Assembly (NCBI RefSeq): GCF_026626335.1
Contig: NZ_JAPNTZ010000018.1
Location: 1 to 64,000 of the forward strand
Source of the DNA: Paractinoplanes pyxinae
GTDB taxonomy: Bacteria > Actinomycetota > Actinomycetes > Mycobacteriales > Micromonosporaceae
Length of the DNA stretch: 64,000 bases
Reading direction: 5' to 3'
Both the position numbers and the translations under genes were made by a program. The notes beneath the pieces are model-generated. The model did not search any database, had not been told where the DNA came from, and saw only the letters and a program-made list of their open reading frames with translations. This document shows positions 25,213 through 33,791 of this stretch, piece by piece (the stretch's first letter is position 1; each line of letters opens with the position of its first letter).

Positions 25213-25677
25213 CTAGACGCCGTCTCGCGCTGTCTTGTGCGAGCGGTAGACCTGGTATTGCTGGCGGATTTCTTGCTCACCGATCGATCGGCGTCCCCGC
25301 TGCGCGTCTCGGGCGATGCACGTTTCGACATCGATATCAGTCATGTCCCACACCACCGGTTCAGCGTCGCAGCGTGCCGCCAGCTCACGCACCGCTTCCA
25401 GGTAGTGAGGCAAAAGGTAGGGATCGTCGCACACCACATCGATGCCCGATCGCAAGAGCGCCTCGATCGCCGCATTTACCACCAACTGCTCGCGCTTGGC
25501 GAAGTCCGAACTGTAGGTTGCAGGTCCACCGGTCAGGGCGTGCGGGTGCAGCATCGCAGCGATCTGGTCGGAGCCCACCCGGGCCCGGCGTTGCGGATCC
25601 TGGGCGACCCAGGACATCGCCCGTGTCGTTTTGCCCGCGCCGGGAAGGCCGCGCGTGATGATGAGCGTCCGGCTCAT
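25213..25677 (-). CDS. P-loop kinase (AAA_33 / polynucleotide kinase-like)
   Basis: 154 residues from an ATG with GGAGAATCTGC upstream. Walker A is TRGLPGAGKTTRAMS (residues 8-22). An Asp in DVVCDDPYLLPHYLEAVREL and the lid segment IARDAQRGRRSIGEQEIRQQ match small kinases of the T4 polynucleotide kinase or zeta-toxin fold. The protein ends shortly after the lid. Typical relatives continue further, so the 3' end may have been lost where the dispersed repeat begins about 100 bases downstream. No antitoxin gene is visible beside it. Confidence 0.72.
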   Translation of the reverse strand: MSRTLIITRGLPGAGKTTRAMSWVAQDPQRRARVGSDQIAAMLHPHALTGGPATYSSDFAKREQLVVNAAIEALLRSGIDVVCDDPYLLPHYLEAVRELAARCDAEPVVWDMTDIDVETCIARDAQRGRRSIGEQEIRQQYQVYRSHKTARDGV

Positions 25678-26484
25678 GCAGATTCTCCGACGGTTAGCAA
25701 GCGAGGAGAGCTACCCGGCAGGACGTGATTGGTCCTGCCATTGGCGGTCGTGTCCCGGCTTGCCGCGCCGGATGGGATCGCGTGAGCGGCGGGATCGGTC
25801 CGTGGAACGCTTGCGGCGATGTGGAGGGGCGGAGTCGTGCATGACGGCTGCAAACCTGACGATGGATTTCCTGGCGGTGCCGCCGGACGCCCCCTGCGGC
25901 GACCGTGGCCGTGGCCGGCTATGTGCTTCACGTCGTTGACGCTGACGGGCGCCTGGCGGACGGATCTAGATAGCAGTCTCGAAGAGATGCACCGGAAGGG
26001 GGCGCGAGTTCAACGTCTACCCACCAACGAAAAAGGGACTCCAGTGCGCGCCGCCTGAGGGCGGTGAGGGGTATCGGTGCCTGATCTGGACGCTGCTGTA
26101 GCTGCAATTGTCGTCGTCGAAGTGTTGATGGCGGCGCAGGTGACGGTTACGACCGCGTGCAGCCCAGCGCCGACCAAGTGTCAGCTCGGCAGGCTGGACA
26201 TCACGCCGATGTCGGCAGCCGGTGACCGATCCGACGAGCATGCCCGTGCGGTCCCGTGGCGGTGGGGGTCGATGGCTGTAAACCTGGCGCGCGGTGTGCA
26301 GACGAGCAGCAGTGGCGCAGTTGCGGCACGGCCGGTTTGTTCAGCTGCTCAGGCCCGATTTCAGCCAAGGCGGGCGAGCGATCCGGTATCTCGGAACGCT
26401 CGCCGCGCCTTCTAGGCCGAGCCGACACCGGCTGCCGGCTTATACAGCGAGGCTCACCAGTGCCGTGCTTCTACACCGTCGCAG
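25678..26484. other. about 800 bases without a clear gene
   Basis: Two places start similarly (MTAANLTMDF near 25840 and MAVNLARGV near 26270, plus strand) and may be remnants of one duplicated gene. Neither frame continues convincingly. Confidence 0.4.
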
Positions 26485-27462
26485 TCACGGTCGACCGGTC
26501 TCGGTCACTGCTGTGTCGGATTCGTTGACTGTCGGGGGTTGGTCGCCGGACGCAGCGGCAAGGTCGGCGAGAACGTCGGTGCTGTTGCGGACGACCCGGA
26601 TTCCCGCTTGCTGGCGCAGGGCCCGGTGAATCCCGGCGGACATGGCCGAGGTGACCGGGCCCGGCACGACCATGGCCGGTCGGTCATGTACCGCTGCCTC
26701 GCGCAGCGATATCAGAGATCCGCTGCGTGAACCGGCTTCGACGACGAGGGTGCCGCTGGTCATCGCGGCCAGCAGTCGTGCCGTTCCGGCCAATAGTTCC
26801 CGGCTTGGCGAGGTGCCGGGTGGGTAGGCACTCAGCAGCAGGCCTGTGGCGGCGATGCGCTGCAGCAGCGAGTGGTTGCCATCTGGGTAAAGCCGGTCGA
26901 TGCCGCAGGGAAGCAGGGCCACTGTTTGTCCGTTGACGGCCAGTGCGCCGCGCAGGGCCGCCGCGTCGATGCCGTAGCCGCCGCTGGCCGCTACGGTCCA
27001 GCCGGCGTCGGCGAGTTCACCGGCGAGGCGAGTGGTCACGGTGATGCCGTAGGAGGTGGCGGCCCGGGAGCCGGTGACGGCCACCATCTGCTGCAGCTGC
27101 GCGTCGCTTCGCCCCCGCGCCCACAGGCACAGTGCGGCTGCTGGGGCTTGGGTGAAATCGACGTTGATGAGGTCGTCGAGTTGCTGCGGCCACTGTTGGT
27201 CTTCAGGGATCAGCACGCGGGCGCCGGCGTGGCGGGTTGCCTGCCGAAGTGCGGTGGCCCGGGTGTGCAGTTTGTCGGCTGTCATGCCGTCCAGGTACAT
27301 GCTGCGGTCGCGTGCCGACCGGTTGGTTGCGGTCAGCCAGGCTAGTGCGCCGACCGGTCCGCGCTGGATTAGCAGCTCGTGCAGGGCGGCGTGGTGGCCG
27401 CAGCCGAGCATGCTCAGCACGGCGCGTGCTTCACGAAGGTCATCAAGTGTGTGGTCGGTCAT
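26485..27462 (-). CDS. dprA: DNA-processing protein DprA
   Basis: 325 residues from an ATG with GGAGAGAA upstream. The Rossmann-like core is complete: VAVTGSRAATSYGITVTTRL, TVAASGGYGIDAAALRGALA, VALLPCGIDRLYP, TLVVEAGSRSGSLISLREAA and VPGPVTSAMSAGIHRALRQ. DprA binds single-stranded DNA and loads RecA during transformation. On conjugative elements it may help establish incoming single-stranded DNA. It lies at the downstream end of the conjugation-associated gene series, separated from the DUF4192 gene by a strong hairpin. The usual arginine-rich RFLxRN segment is replaced by RELLAGTARLL. Confidence 0.9.
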   Translation of the reverse strand: MTDHTLDDLREARAVLSMLGCGHHAALHELLIQRGPVGALAWLTATNRSARDRSMYLDGMTADKLHTRATALRQATRHAGARVLIPEDQQWPQQLDDLINVDFTQAPAAALCLWARGRSDAQLQQMVAVTGSRAATSYGITVTTRLAGELADAGWTVAASGGYGIDAAALRGALAVNGQTVALLPCGIDRLYPDGNHSLLQRIAATGLLLSAYPPGTSPSRELLAGTARLLAAMTSGTLVVEAGSRSGSLISLREAAVHDRPAMVVPGPVTSAMSAGIHRALRQQAGIRVVRNSTDVLADLAAASGDQPPTVNESDTAVTETGRP

Positions 27463-27488
27463 GGCAATTCTCTCCTATGCGGAAGAAG

Positions 27489-27522
27489 CCGGAACTGCGG
27501 CCGAGTCCGGCCGCAGTTCCGG
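27489..27522 (-). terminator. intercistronic hairpin
   Basis: Perfect 14-bp stem (27489-27502 with 27509-27522) and a 6-nt loop, between DUF4192 and dprA. No U-run follows. It could terminate, attenuate or protect RNA ends. Confidence 0.6.
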
Positions 27523-27611
27523 TAGGAGGTTTAGTCGGCGCCGTCGTCGAGGTCACGGGCTCGACGTTGCTTGCGGAGGCCGGATACCGGCCGCTGCCAG
27601 CGACGGCCCGG

Positions 27612-28631
27612 TCAGATCTGGCCGTCGCGTAGCCCGTCGGTGATGATGTGCGGGGGAACCCCGGCCGCCATGGCGTCGGCCATCAGTTGGGCGAACCGGT
27701 AGCCGGGATCGGCCTCAAGGGCCCGGGCGAGGGCGATGCCGGCCAGCGGGCCCCACCCGTCGTACAGGGCGCAGAGGGCAACCAGGCCGGCCGGTGCGGC
27801 GCTATAGCGGGGTTCGGCGCGGCGCAGCAGGTCGATCCACATGGCGCGCTGCCAGTCGTCGCCGCTGCAGCGCTGGACCGCGGCGTCGCGCACGGTCAAG
27901 ACGGTGAGCAGAATGCTCAGGGAGGCGGCCTGGCTGTCGTCGGCTGTCTTACCGGCCCGGTAGAGCTGCTCGACCTCGCTCAGCAGCGTGATACCGGCCT
28001 GGTGTGCGCGGCTTTGCTGCGCAGCGGATGACGCTGGGCCCTCGCTGGTGGCAGCGTCGTGCAGTAGCGTCGCGAGAGCCTGCTCAGCGTGCGCTGTGGC
28101 AGCGCTCATGTGTTCGCGATCCAGCCCGGTCACCGGGGCCAGCGTGGCGACCAGCGTCTCACGGTCAGGCAGCGCCACCAGTCCGGCCGCGACGGCAGCA
28201 GCGGCGGCGGCGCTGGTGCCCGGCTGGTAGTGCACGGCCGGGGTGGTGGCTCGTAGTGCTTGTCCGGCCAGCAGCCAGAAGTGGTCGCCGTTGACGCGGA
28301 TGGCACCTTCGGCGCGGATGCCCGCGGCTCGCAGCGATTCCCGGACGGCATCGAGGGTGACCCGCACGAGCTGTTCGTAGCCGTAGCCGACGAGAACGAC
28401 TCGGGTAACGCCAGTGCTGGACAGGCTTGCGGTGGCGGTACGCAGTTCGGCGTGCAGCTCGTCCGCGGAGCTGGCCAGGGTCATCCGGCCGATGGCCGCG
28501 ATGGTGCTGTCGGCGGTGATGCCGACCAGCACTGCGCTGTTGTTGGGGGTGAAACCGAGCAGGCGGGCGATGAAATCGAGCAGCTCGTCGACCTGGTGCA
28601 CGTCGAAGGAATGGTTGTCGAATGAGGGCAT
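27612..28631 (-). CDS. DUF4192 domain protein
   Basis: 339 residues from ATG 28631 with AAGGAC upstream. The N-terminal pattern (VDELLDFIARLLGFTPNNSA then VLVGITADSTIAAIGRM) and the later WIDLLRRAEPRYSAAPAGLV and ALYDGWGPLAGIALARALEA are characteristic of DUF4192, an actinobacterial family whose molecular role is unknown. It is soluble and co-directional with the transfer genes. Confidence 0.85.
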   Translation of the reverse strand: MPSFDNHSFDVHQVDELLDFIARLLGFTPNNSAVLVGITADSTIAAIGRMTLASSADELHAELRTATASLSSTGVTRVVLVGYGYEQLVRVTLDAVRESLRAAGIRAEGAIRVNGDHFWLLAGQALRATTPAVHYQPGTSAAAAAAVAAGLVALPDRETLVATLAPVTGLDREHMSAATAHAEQALATLLHDAATSEGPASSAAQQSRAHQAGITLLSEVEQLYRAGKTADDSQAASLSILLTVLTVRDAAVQRCSGDDWQRAMWIDLLRRAEPRYSAAPAGLVALCALYDGWGPLAGIALARALEADPGYRFAQLMADAMAAGVPPHIITDGLRDGQI

Positions 28632-28670
28632 GGTGCTGTCCTTGTCGGGTCGGTGCCCGAGGGACCGGCC

Positions 28671-28698
28671 GCGACCTGTGCCCGTGGGCACAGGTCGC
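28671..28698 (-). terminator. intercistronic hairpin
   Basis: Perfect 13-bp stem GCGACCTGTGCCC with GGGCACAGGTCGC and only two bases between the arms. It lies upstream of DUF4192 and downstream of the small membrane gene. Confidence 0.6.
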
Positions 28699-28900
28699 AG
28701 ACGACCGGTGCCCTCAGCGGGCAGAAAGTGGAGGTGCCGGGTCAGCGCGGCGCGCTGCTGCGCCACGGTGTCCGGCGCAACGTTGGGATGGTTCGGGTAG
28801 CTGTGTTGTGCTATGGCTGAGTGCGCCGCTGCGGCGCTGATCAGCTAGCGGCCTGCACCAGTGGTGGTGCTGCGTTCAGCGGGCATCGTCCGGGTGCGGG

Positions 28901-29077
28901 TCAGTGCAGCCAGAACAGAAGCAGCAGTGGCGTCTTGTCGATGACCAGTAAGGCCACGATGTGCAGGGAGACCAGGCTGATGACGTGGCCGAGCGGGTGC
29001 AGCGCCCACCGGGTGAGGCGGTGGCGAGGTGGTGTGCTGACCGGCCGTGGAGCGTCGGGGCTGTCGTCGGGGTGCAT
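28901..29077 (-). CDS. small single-span membrane protein
   Basis: 58 residues from ATG 29077 with AAGGAG nine bases upstream. A polar N-terminus (MHPDDSPDAPRPVSTPPRHR) is followed by hydrophobic segments HVISLVSLHIVALLVI and TPLLLLFWLH. Its clear ribosome site and place in the punctuated gene series support it. Role unknown; possibly entry exclusion or a transfer accessory factor. Confidence 0.6.
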   Translation of the reverse strand: MHPDDSPDAPRPVSTPPRHRLTRWALHPLGHVISLVSLHIVALLVIDKTPLLLLFWLH

Positions 29078-29104
29078 GGGTTGCTCCTTGAATGGTTGGG
29101 TGTC

Positions 29105-29128
29105 CGGGCACGGCAGTTGCCGCGCCCG
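29105..29128 (-). terminator. intercistronic hairpin
   Basis: CGGGCACGGCA pairs with TGCCGCGCCCG (one mismatch in 11) with a two-base loop, between the GGDEF gene and the small membrane gene. Confidence 0.5.
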
Positions 29129-29153
29129 TGTCGGCTCGTTGCCGTGGTGCCGT

Positions 29154-30137
29154 TCAGTAGGAGCCGGGGCATTCATGCGCGGGCCCGGTGCGGCGCGGAG
29201 CCTGCAGCAGGTGGTCCAGCCGCGCCGCCAGCAACGCGCGGGCCGCCGTCGCCGGGGCGACCCGGTCGTTGCCTGCCGCCGGTGGTCCGGCCGCGTTGGC
29301 CGCGTTCGAACGGTGCACGGCGTCGTGCAGCAGCCGTAATTCGTCGACGGAGATCAGCAGGGTCATGAGCTCGTCATCTGGTGGTGCCCAGCCGGCTGCG
29401 CCGGTGCGGTCGGGGATCAGGTCGCGGCGCCGCAGCGCGGGCCGGGTGCCGTCGGCGGCGGGTTCGCTGTCGCGATCGCGGTCGTAGGTGAGGATGGCAT
29501 TGCCGCCGGCCCGTTTGGCGCTGTACATGGCCGCGTCGGCGCGGGCGAGGGTACGGCGGGCGTCAACGCCGGCGGCGACACCGATGCTGGCCCGTGGCTG
29601 CAGGTGGTACCCGGCGATGACGGCGGGGCCGGCCAGGGCGGCCCCGAGAGCGGTGGCCAGCGCGTCAGCTGCCATGTGTGGTGCGATCAGGGCGAATTCG
29701 TCGCCGCCCTGGCGGACCAGTGTGCCGCCGTCAGGCGCGGCCCGGTGCAGGCGCTGGGCTACGGCAACCAGATATTGGTCGCCTGCGGCGTGGCCAAAGT
29801 TGGCGTTGACGGCGTGCAGGCCGTCGACGTCGGCCAGGGCTACCGCGACGGGCGTCGCCTTGGCGGTGGCGTCGGCCAGCAGCCGCTCGGCCACGGCTCT
29901 GGTGGGCAGGCCGGTCAGCGGGTCGCGCTGGGCGGCAGCGATCTCGGCGCGTGCCCGGGCGAGGTAGTGGCGGGCGGCCAGGGCATAGCCGGCCAGCGCG
30001 CCTCCCGCTGCGGCACAACTGAGTCTGGTGGCCGGGTGCCCGGCGGCCAGGAACGAAGCGACCATGGCGATGACGGCCGCGATGGCGGCGATCGGCACGG
30101 ATCGGCGGGCGGTGGGTGAACTGAACGGTGGGGACAT
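29154..30137 (-). CDS. GGDEF-domain membrane protein (diguanylate cyclase)
   Basis: 327 residues from ATG 30137 with AAGGAG upstream. Two N-terminal helices (residues 12-32 and 40-60) are followed by a GGDEF domain (about 70-225). It contains RDPLTGLPTR, DVDGLHAVNANFGHAAGDQY, an intact LVRQGGDEFALIAP signature and ARADAAMYSAKRAGGNAI. No RxxD inhibition site lies five residues before GGDEF. The active site looks competent, so it probably makes cyclic di-GMP at the membrane. The C-terminal 100 residues are variable helices. Its position in a conjugation gene series is unusual. Confidence 0.85.
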   Translation of the reverse strand: MSPPFSSPTARRSVPIAAIAAVIAMVASFLAAGHPATRLSCAAAGGALAGYALAARHYLARARAEIAAAQRDPLTGLPTRAVAERLLADATAKATPVAVALADVDGLHAVNANFGHAAGDQYLVAVAQRLHRAAPDGGTLVRQGGDEFALIAPHMAADALATALGAALAGPAVIAGYHLQPRASIGVAAGVDARRTLARADAAMYSAKRAGGNAILTYDRDRDSEPAADGTRPALRRRDLIPDRTGAAGWAPPDDELMTLLISVDELRLLHDAVHRSNAANAAGPPAAGNDRVAPATAARALLAARLDHLLQAPRRTGPAHECPGSY

Positions 30138-30206
30138 CAGGGTGCTCCTTCGGCGTGCGAAGGGCGCCGTCAGGGCCAACTGTGCTCCCGCAGGCGCCCC
30201 ATGGCG

Positions 30207-30235
30207 CCGTGCTCGTGCCGGCTGGCTGAGCACGG
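30207..30235 (-). terminator. intercistronic hairpin
   Basis: CCGTGCTC (30207-30214) pairs with GAGCACGG (30228-30235). Preceded by a GGCGCC-N4-GGCGCC repeat. Lies between the GGDEF gene and the hypothetical gene at 30249. Confidence 0.5.
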
Positions 30236-30248
30236 CGGACGGGTGTGC

Positions 30249-30806
30249 TCAGCGGCTGCCGTTACGGGACGGTCCCGGCACGGTCAGGGGGAACTGGATG
30301 TCGGCCAGCGAGCCGTACAGCGGGTTGGCGGCTGGGTGGTCGCCGAACAGTTCGGCGATGACGGTGCGGGCGGCCAGCTGGTAGCCGGGTTCGTCGAGGC
30401 GCTCGAGCATGGCGCCGCGCGCCCACTGCTGGTCCCAGCGCCCGGTGCTGGCCACGGCGAACGCCCCGGGCATCAGCAGAGCGCAGCGCAGCAGGACGGC
30501 GGCGACCGCGGCGTCGTAGGGTTTGCGGCCGGTGGTGCAGGAGGCGGTCACAGTCAGCACGCCGGGCGCGTCGATGGGGGCGAGCAAGGTGAACGGCTGG
30601 CCGTCGAGGTCGCTGGTGGCGTCGCCGTTGAAGGCGATGCCGTGGGCGTTGACGACGGGCCGGCGCAGGCCGTTGGTCCCGGCGATGACCACGCCGGCGG
30701 CGCGGACGTGACCGATGATGCTGCGGGTGTCGTGCAGCAGTTGCGGCCAATGGCGCCGGTATTCGGCGGCGCTGGGCAGGCAGGCCCACGAGTGGCGGTA
30801 CAGCAC
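30249..30806 (-). CDS. conserved hypothetical protein of the transfer region
   Basis: 185 residues from GTG 30806 with AAAGGAG upstream. Soluble. It contains ARTVIAELFGDHPAANPLYG near the C-terminus and a central strand-rich stretch (GVVIAGTNGLRRPVVNAHGI). It is not recognised as a characterised family. Tight spacing to its hairpins and the strong ribosome site support expression. Confidence 0.65.
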   Translation of the reverse strand: MLYRHSWACLPSAAEYRRHWPQLLHDTRSIIGHVRAAGVVIAGTNGLRRPVVNAHGIAFNGDATSDLDGQPFTLLAPIDAPGVLTVTASCTTGRKPYDAAVAAVLLRCALLMPGAFAVASTGRWDQQWARGAMLERLDEPGYQLAARTVIAELFGDHPAANPLYGSLADIQFPLTVPGPSRNGSR

Positions 30807-30833
30807 GAGGTGTGCTCCTTTCCGGATGAGGAA

Positions 30834-30860
30834 CGGGCACGGCCGTCGCGGCCGTGCCCG
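30834..30860 (-). terminator. intercistronic hairpin
   Basis: Perfect 12-bp stem CGGGCACGGCCG with CGGCCGTGCCCG and loop TCG. The arm sequence is nearly the same as in the hairpins at 29105 and 32128. Confidence 0.6.
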
Positions 30861-30902
30861 GAAGGTGCGGGTGGCCGGGCAACGGCCGCAGTGCTGGGGT
30901 TA

Positions 30903-32096
30903 TTACCTGGCGGTGAGCGCCGGCTGGTCAGCCGGCGCTGTGCGGTGGCTGGTCGCGCCGAGACCGAGCCGGGAGCCGATGACGGGTCCGAGCCGGACGG
31001 CGGCTGCCGCGGCGGGCAGGAATCGCCGTTGCCAGCCGTTGAGGGCGGCTCCAAGGTCGGCGCCGTGGCGCGTGTGCTGGCGCAGGGCCACGGCCAGCCC
31101 GGCGGCTTGTTCGATGCCGTTGTTGGCGCCGCGGGCGGTGTGCGGGCGGACCGGGGCGAGGCTGTCGCCGAGCAGGACGGCGTAGCCGTCACCGATCGGC
31201 CACACCATCCGGGTGGGCGCGTCGATGTCGAACACGGGGACCGCCATCCGGGTGCGGGTGGCGTGCACCGTGGCGGCGTGCCTGGCGCTCAGATGTGCCG
31301 TGGCGTGCTGATCGACGTGGGATCGGGCGGCGGTGCTGATGTGGCGGCCGAAGGCGAACAGGCGCTGCTGGGGTGGTGCGCCGAACTGGGCCGTGTATTG
31401 CTCGGCGGTGGCGTCGAGGTAGAAGGTCCAGTCGAGCCCGCCGGGTACCGGGGCGATGTTGAACTGCACGCCGGTGCAGGGCTGCAGGCGCAGGAAGTCG
31501 TCCTGGCTGTTCTGCGGCTGGCCGGTGCGGCCGCGGTAGCCGACGTATCCGGCGTAGTGCAGGCGGCGGGCCGGGTCGAGCAGCGCCCGGCCGGTGGAGG
31601 CGCGCCCGTCGGCGAACACAATCACATCAGCGGTGGTGCTGGCGCCGCCGGTGAAGTGCAGCACGGGGGTGCCGCCGCGGTGGCTGAGCCGTTCGAGGCG
31701 CCGCCCGCGGTGCACGGGCACCCGGGCGGTCAGGGCGTTGTGCAGCAGGCTCCAGGTGGTGCTGCGGCCGGGGTAGAGCCGCTCGATGCGTTGCGGCGCC
31801 GCACCACGCTGGTGGCGGATCTCGATGATCTTTTCCGACGGGTAGCGCACGATCTCGTCCTGGCTGATGCCGAGGCCTTCCAAAGTGTCCAGAGCGCTGT
31901 GTTCCAGGCTGATCAGGCCACCGCCGAGCGGGGCGCTGGACGGGGTGGCCTCGTAGCAGGTGACGTTGTCGAAGCCTGCGGCGAGCAGCAGCAGGGTGGC
32001 TGCGGGGCCGGTCAGGGATCCGCCGATCACGGCGATCCGCGGCTGCGGCGAGAGCAGCGGCGGGCACAACGGCCGGGCAGGCTGGGGTGCGGTCAT
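30903..32096 (-). CDS. FAD-dependent aromatic monooxygenase-like protein
   Basis: 397 residues from ATG 32096 with GGAAGGAA upstream. The N-terminal dinucleotide-binding motif is PRIAVIGGSLTGPAATLLLL ending in an acidic residue (CYEA). An internal V-F-A-D-G segment (VIVFADGRASTGR) and the FAD-ribityl motif VLLGDSLAPVRPHTARGANN identify a class A flavoprotein monooxygenase related to dihydroxypyridine/hydroxybenzoate hydroxylases. Length is normal. The substrate is unknown. Its place between transfer-associated genes is odd for a catabolic enzyme. Confidence 0.85.
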   Translation of the reverse strand: MTAPQPARPLCPPLLSPQPRIAVIGGSLTGPAATLLLLAAGFDNVTCYEATPSSAPLGGGLISLEHSALDTLEGLGISQDEIVRYPSEKIIEIRHQRGAAPQRIERLYPGRSTTWSLLHNALTARVPVHRGRRLERLSHRGGTPVLHFTGGASTTADVIVFADGRASTGRALLDPARRLHYAGYVGYRGRTGQPQNSQDDFLRLQPCTGVQFNIAPVPGGLDWTFYLDATAEQYTAQFGAPPQQRLFAFGRHISTAARSHVDQHATAHLSARHAATVHATRTRMAVPVFDIDAPTRMVWPIGDGYAVLLGDSLAPVRPHTARGANNGIEQAAGLAVALRQHTRHGADLGAALNGWQRRFLPAAAAAVRLGPVIGSRLGLGATSHRTAPADQPALTAR

Positions 32097-32127
32097 GGCG
32101 GGGTTTCCTTCCGCTGAGGCGAGAAAG

Positions 32128-32159
32128 CCCCGGGCACGGCCGATCGGCCGTGCCCGGGG
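32128..32159 (-). terminator. 32-base perfect palindrome
   Basis: A perfect 32-bp palindrome centred on CGATCG, arms CCCCGGGCACGGCCG. It lies between the flavoprotein gene and the gene ending at 32249. As RNA it makes a very stable hairpin; as DNA it could also bind a dimeric protein. Confidence 0.6.
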
Positions 32160-32248
32160 ATGCGCGGGAGTGCGCGGGTGGCCGGGCAACGGCCGGGTGC
32201 GTGCGTAGGTCTAGGACGCGGGCGGACAGCCGGCGTCAGAGCACGAGG

Positions 32249-32569
32249 TCAGTAGCCGAAGTCGAAGCAGGCGCCGATCAGGCTCGGGTCTGAGCTGGCG
32301 GTGACGGTCACGTCATACCAGGCGTCGCCGTCGACGTGCCCGGTGCCGGTGAACGGGAACAGGTGCTTCAACGCCCACTCATACAGTTGCGCTTCACTGC
32401 TGTCTGGCGCGGGCGCGGGGACGACGGCGTCGGTGACGCGGGTGTAGATGACGATGTCGCCCTCGTAACGGTTCTCGATCTCCAGCGACACCTGAACGGT
32501 CGCCGCAGCACCGTCCGCGGGTGGCTGCGGCTGGGTGGTCGCCGCGTCGTCGTGGCACGGGCAGCTCAT
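32249..32569 (-). CDS. small hypothetical protein
   Basis: 106 residues from ATG 32569, which overlaps the stop of the upstream gene (ATGA); GGAGGTG lies just before. The start MSCPCHDD has a CxC pair, then VQVSLEIENRYEGDIVIYTR and an acidic tail ending SDPSLIGACFDFGY. No family recognised. Confidence 0.6.
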   Translation of the reverse strand: MSCPCHDDAATTQPQPPADGAAATVQVSLEIENRYEGDIVIYTRVTDAVVPAPAPDSSEAQLYEWALKHLFPFTGTGHVDGDAWYDVTVTASSDPSLIGACFDFGY

Positions 32570-33081
32570 AGCGGCCACACCTCCGCCACGGTGTCAGCGG
32601 CCACAACGCTCACGGCGCCGGCCGGGCCGATCCGGCGGGCCGTGTGGACGGCGACTGTGTACGCGTCGAGCCAGTCCTCGTGGGTTGTCGCGGTGACCCG
32701 CCACCGTGGATCGTCGGGCGTCTGCAGCACGACGCGGTAGGCGCCGGTGTACATCAACAGGTCCACCAGGCTGGACGGGACGTCGGTGTCCAGGCCGTCG
32801 GGGCCCGGCGGTCCGACCAGCAGGGCGGGCCCGGCGAGCGTGCCCTGGCCGAGCCGCGGCAGGGCGTGCAGCCACAGCAGTGTGGTGGCGCGCAGGTTGG
32901 CCGGCAGGCGGTCGGCGATGGCATGTTCGTCGATGTACATGGTGGCGGACGGCACGGTCCAGGCGAGGGCGTGCGGGTCGCCCCCGACGATCTGCCGGTA
33001 GGCCAGCGGGTTTCGCTCGTCGAGCTGGACCAGGTGCAGAGGTGTGCCGATGTGAGGTGCGATAGCCAGGCCGGTGATCAC
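32566..33081 (-). CDS. DUF3846-like protein
   Basis: 171 residues from GTG 33081 with AGGAAGGAA upstream. The stretch LAYRQIVGGDPHALAWTVPS then ATMYIDEHA resembles the VGG..iE...lyvnEeG pattern of DUF3846, common on actinobacterial plasmids and phages. The remainder looks like a second, unassigned domain. Translationally coupled to the gene ending at 32249. Confidence 0.6.
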   Translation of the reverse strand: MITGLAIAPHIGTPLHLVQLDERNPLAYRQIVGGDPHALAWTVPSATMYIDEHAIADRLPANLRATTLLWLHALPRLGQGTLAGPALLVGPPGPDGLDTDVPSSLVDLLMYTGAYRVVLQTPDDPRWRVTATTHEDWLDAYTVAVHTARRIGPAGAVSVVAADTVAEVWPL

Positions 33082-33151
33082 TGGTCGGGTTCCTTCCTGA
33101 GCAGGTGCGTGCTAGTGGGATTGGTGCCGCGCGACGCGGCGGGCCTCGCCG

Positions 33152-33670
33152 TCATCGGCCGGAGCTCGGTGCCGGGCGCTGGCTGAACGGCGCGGCCGGG
33201 CCCGGCGCGATCCGCCAGCTTTGCCGCAGCTTCGCCCGCAGATCTCGTTCGCCGTCGTCGATGGCCTGGCCGTACAGCGCCTCGTAGTCGGCGCTGCTGG
33301 CGTCGAGTACGTCGGCGGGCAGACCGGCTCGGCGCCACATCCGGGCGTACAGGCCGGCGGCGCTGGCGCGCAGCGGTGCCTGCAGGCTGATCTGTGAGAG
33401 CACCAGGCAGCATTCGGCGGCGGTGCCGGGCCGGGTGTCGCCGGCGCGGGCGGCTCGCTCGAGCAGTTCGTGGCAGTGCGCGCGGTACACCGTTTCGGTC
33501 CACGGCAGTGGCAGCGCCGGTGCCAGCAGCTGGAAGCTGCGCCAGATGCGCTGGGCGGCTTCGGGGTGGCGGGCTTGCGCGGCGCGGATCTCGTCTTCGG
33601 CCCAGCCGATGAGGCGCTGGGTGGCCTCGAACTGGGTGGCGATGTCGGCGATGACGTCCTCGAGGGACAT
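33152..33670 (-). CDS. helical hypothetical protein
   Basis: 172 residues from ATG 33670 with AGGAGG upstream. Begins MSLEDVIADIATQFEATQRL and is alpha-helical throughout (ECCLVLSQISLQAPLRASAA). The C-terminus is basic. Unknown family; part of the same gene series. Confidence 0.62.
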   Translation of the reverse strand: MSLEDVIADIATQFEATQRLIGWAEDEIRAAQARHPEAAQRIWRSFQLLAPALPLPWTETVYRAHCHELLERAARAGDTRPGTAAECCLVLSQISLQAPLRASAAGLYARMWRRAGLPADVLDASSADYEALYGQAIDDGERDLRAKLRQSWRIAPGPAAPFSQRPAPSSGR

Positions 33671-33701
33671 GGGTGTGTCCTCCTGTCGGAGATGGGGGTG
33701 G

Positions 33702-33724
33702 GTGCCGTGCGTTGCGCACGGCAC
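33702..33724 (-). terminator. intercistronic hairpin
   Basis: Ten-base stem GTGCCGTGCG with CGCACGGCAC and loop TTG, followed immediately by a second GC stem (33731-33750, CCGCCCCG with CGGGGCGG). Confidence 0.55.
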
Positions 33725-33791
33725 GACCGGCCGCCCCGTCGGCGGGGCGGGCCGGAGCAAAGGGGGTGGATACGTGTCGTGGCGGGGTGTT

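Noticed and set aside
25213..25677. Toxin of a zeta/epsilon pair
   Set aside because: The kinase motifs fit but no antitoxin gene is adjacent, so only a general kinase call is made.
26077..26415. TerD-like gene from MAVNLARGV
   Set aside because: Only the first few residues resemble the family start and the frame does not continue convincingly.
30201..32117. A 638-codon plus-strand frame
   Set aside because: Antisense to the flavoprotein gene and its neighbour; glycine/valine-rich shadow composition.
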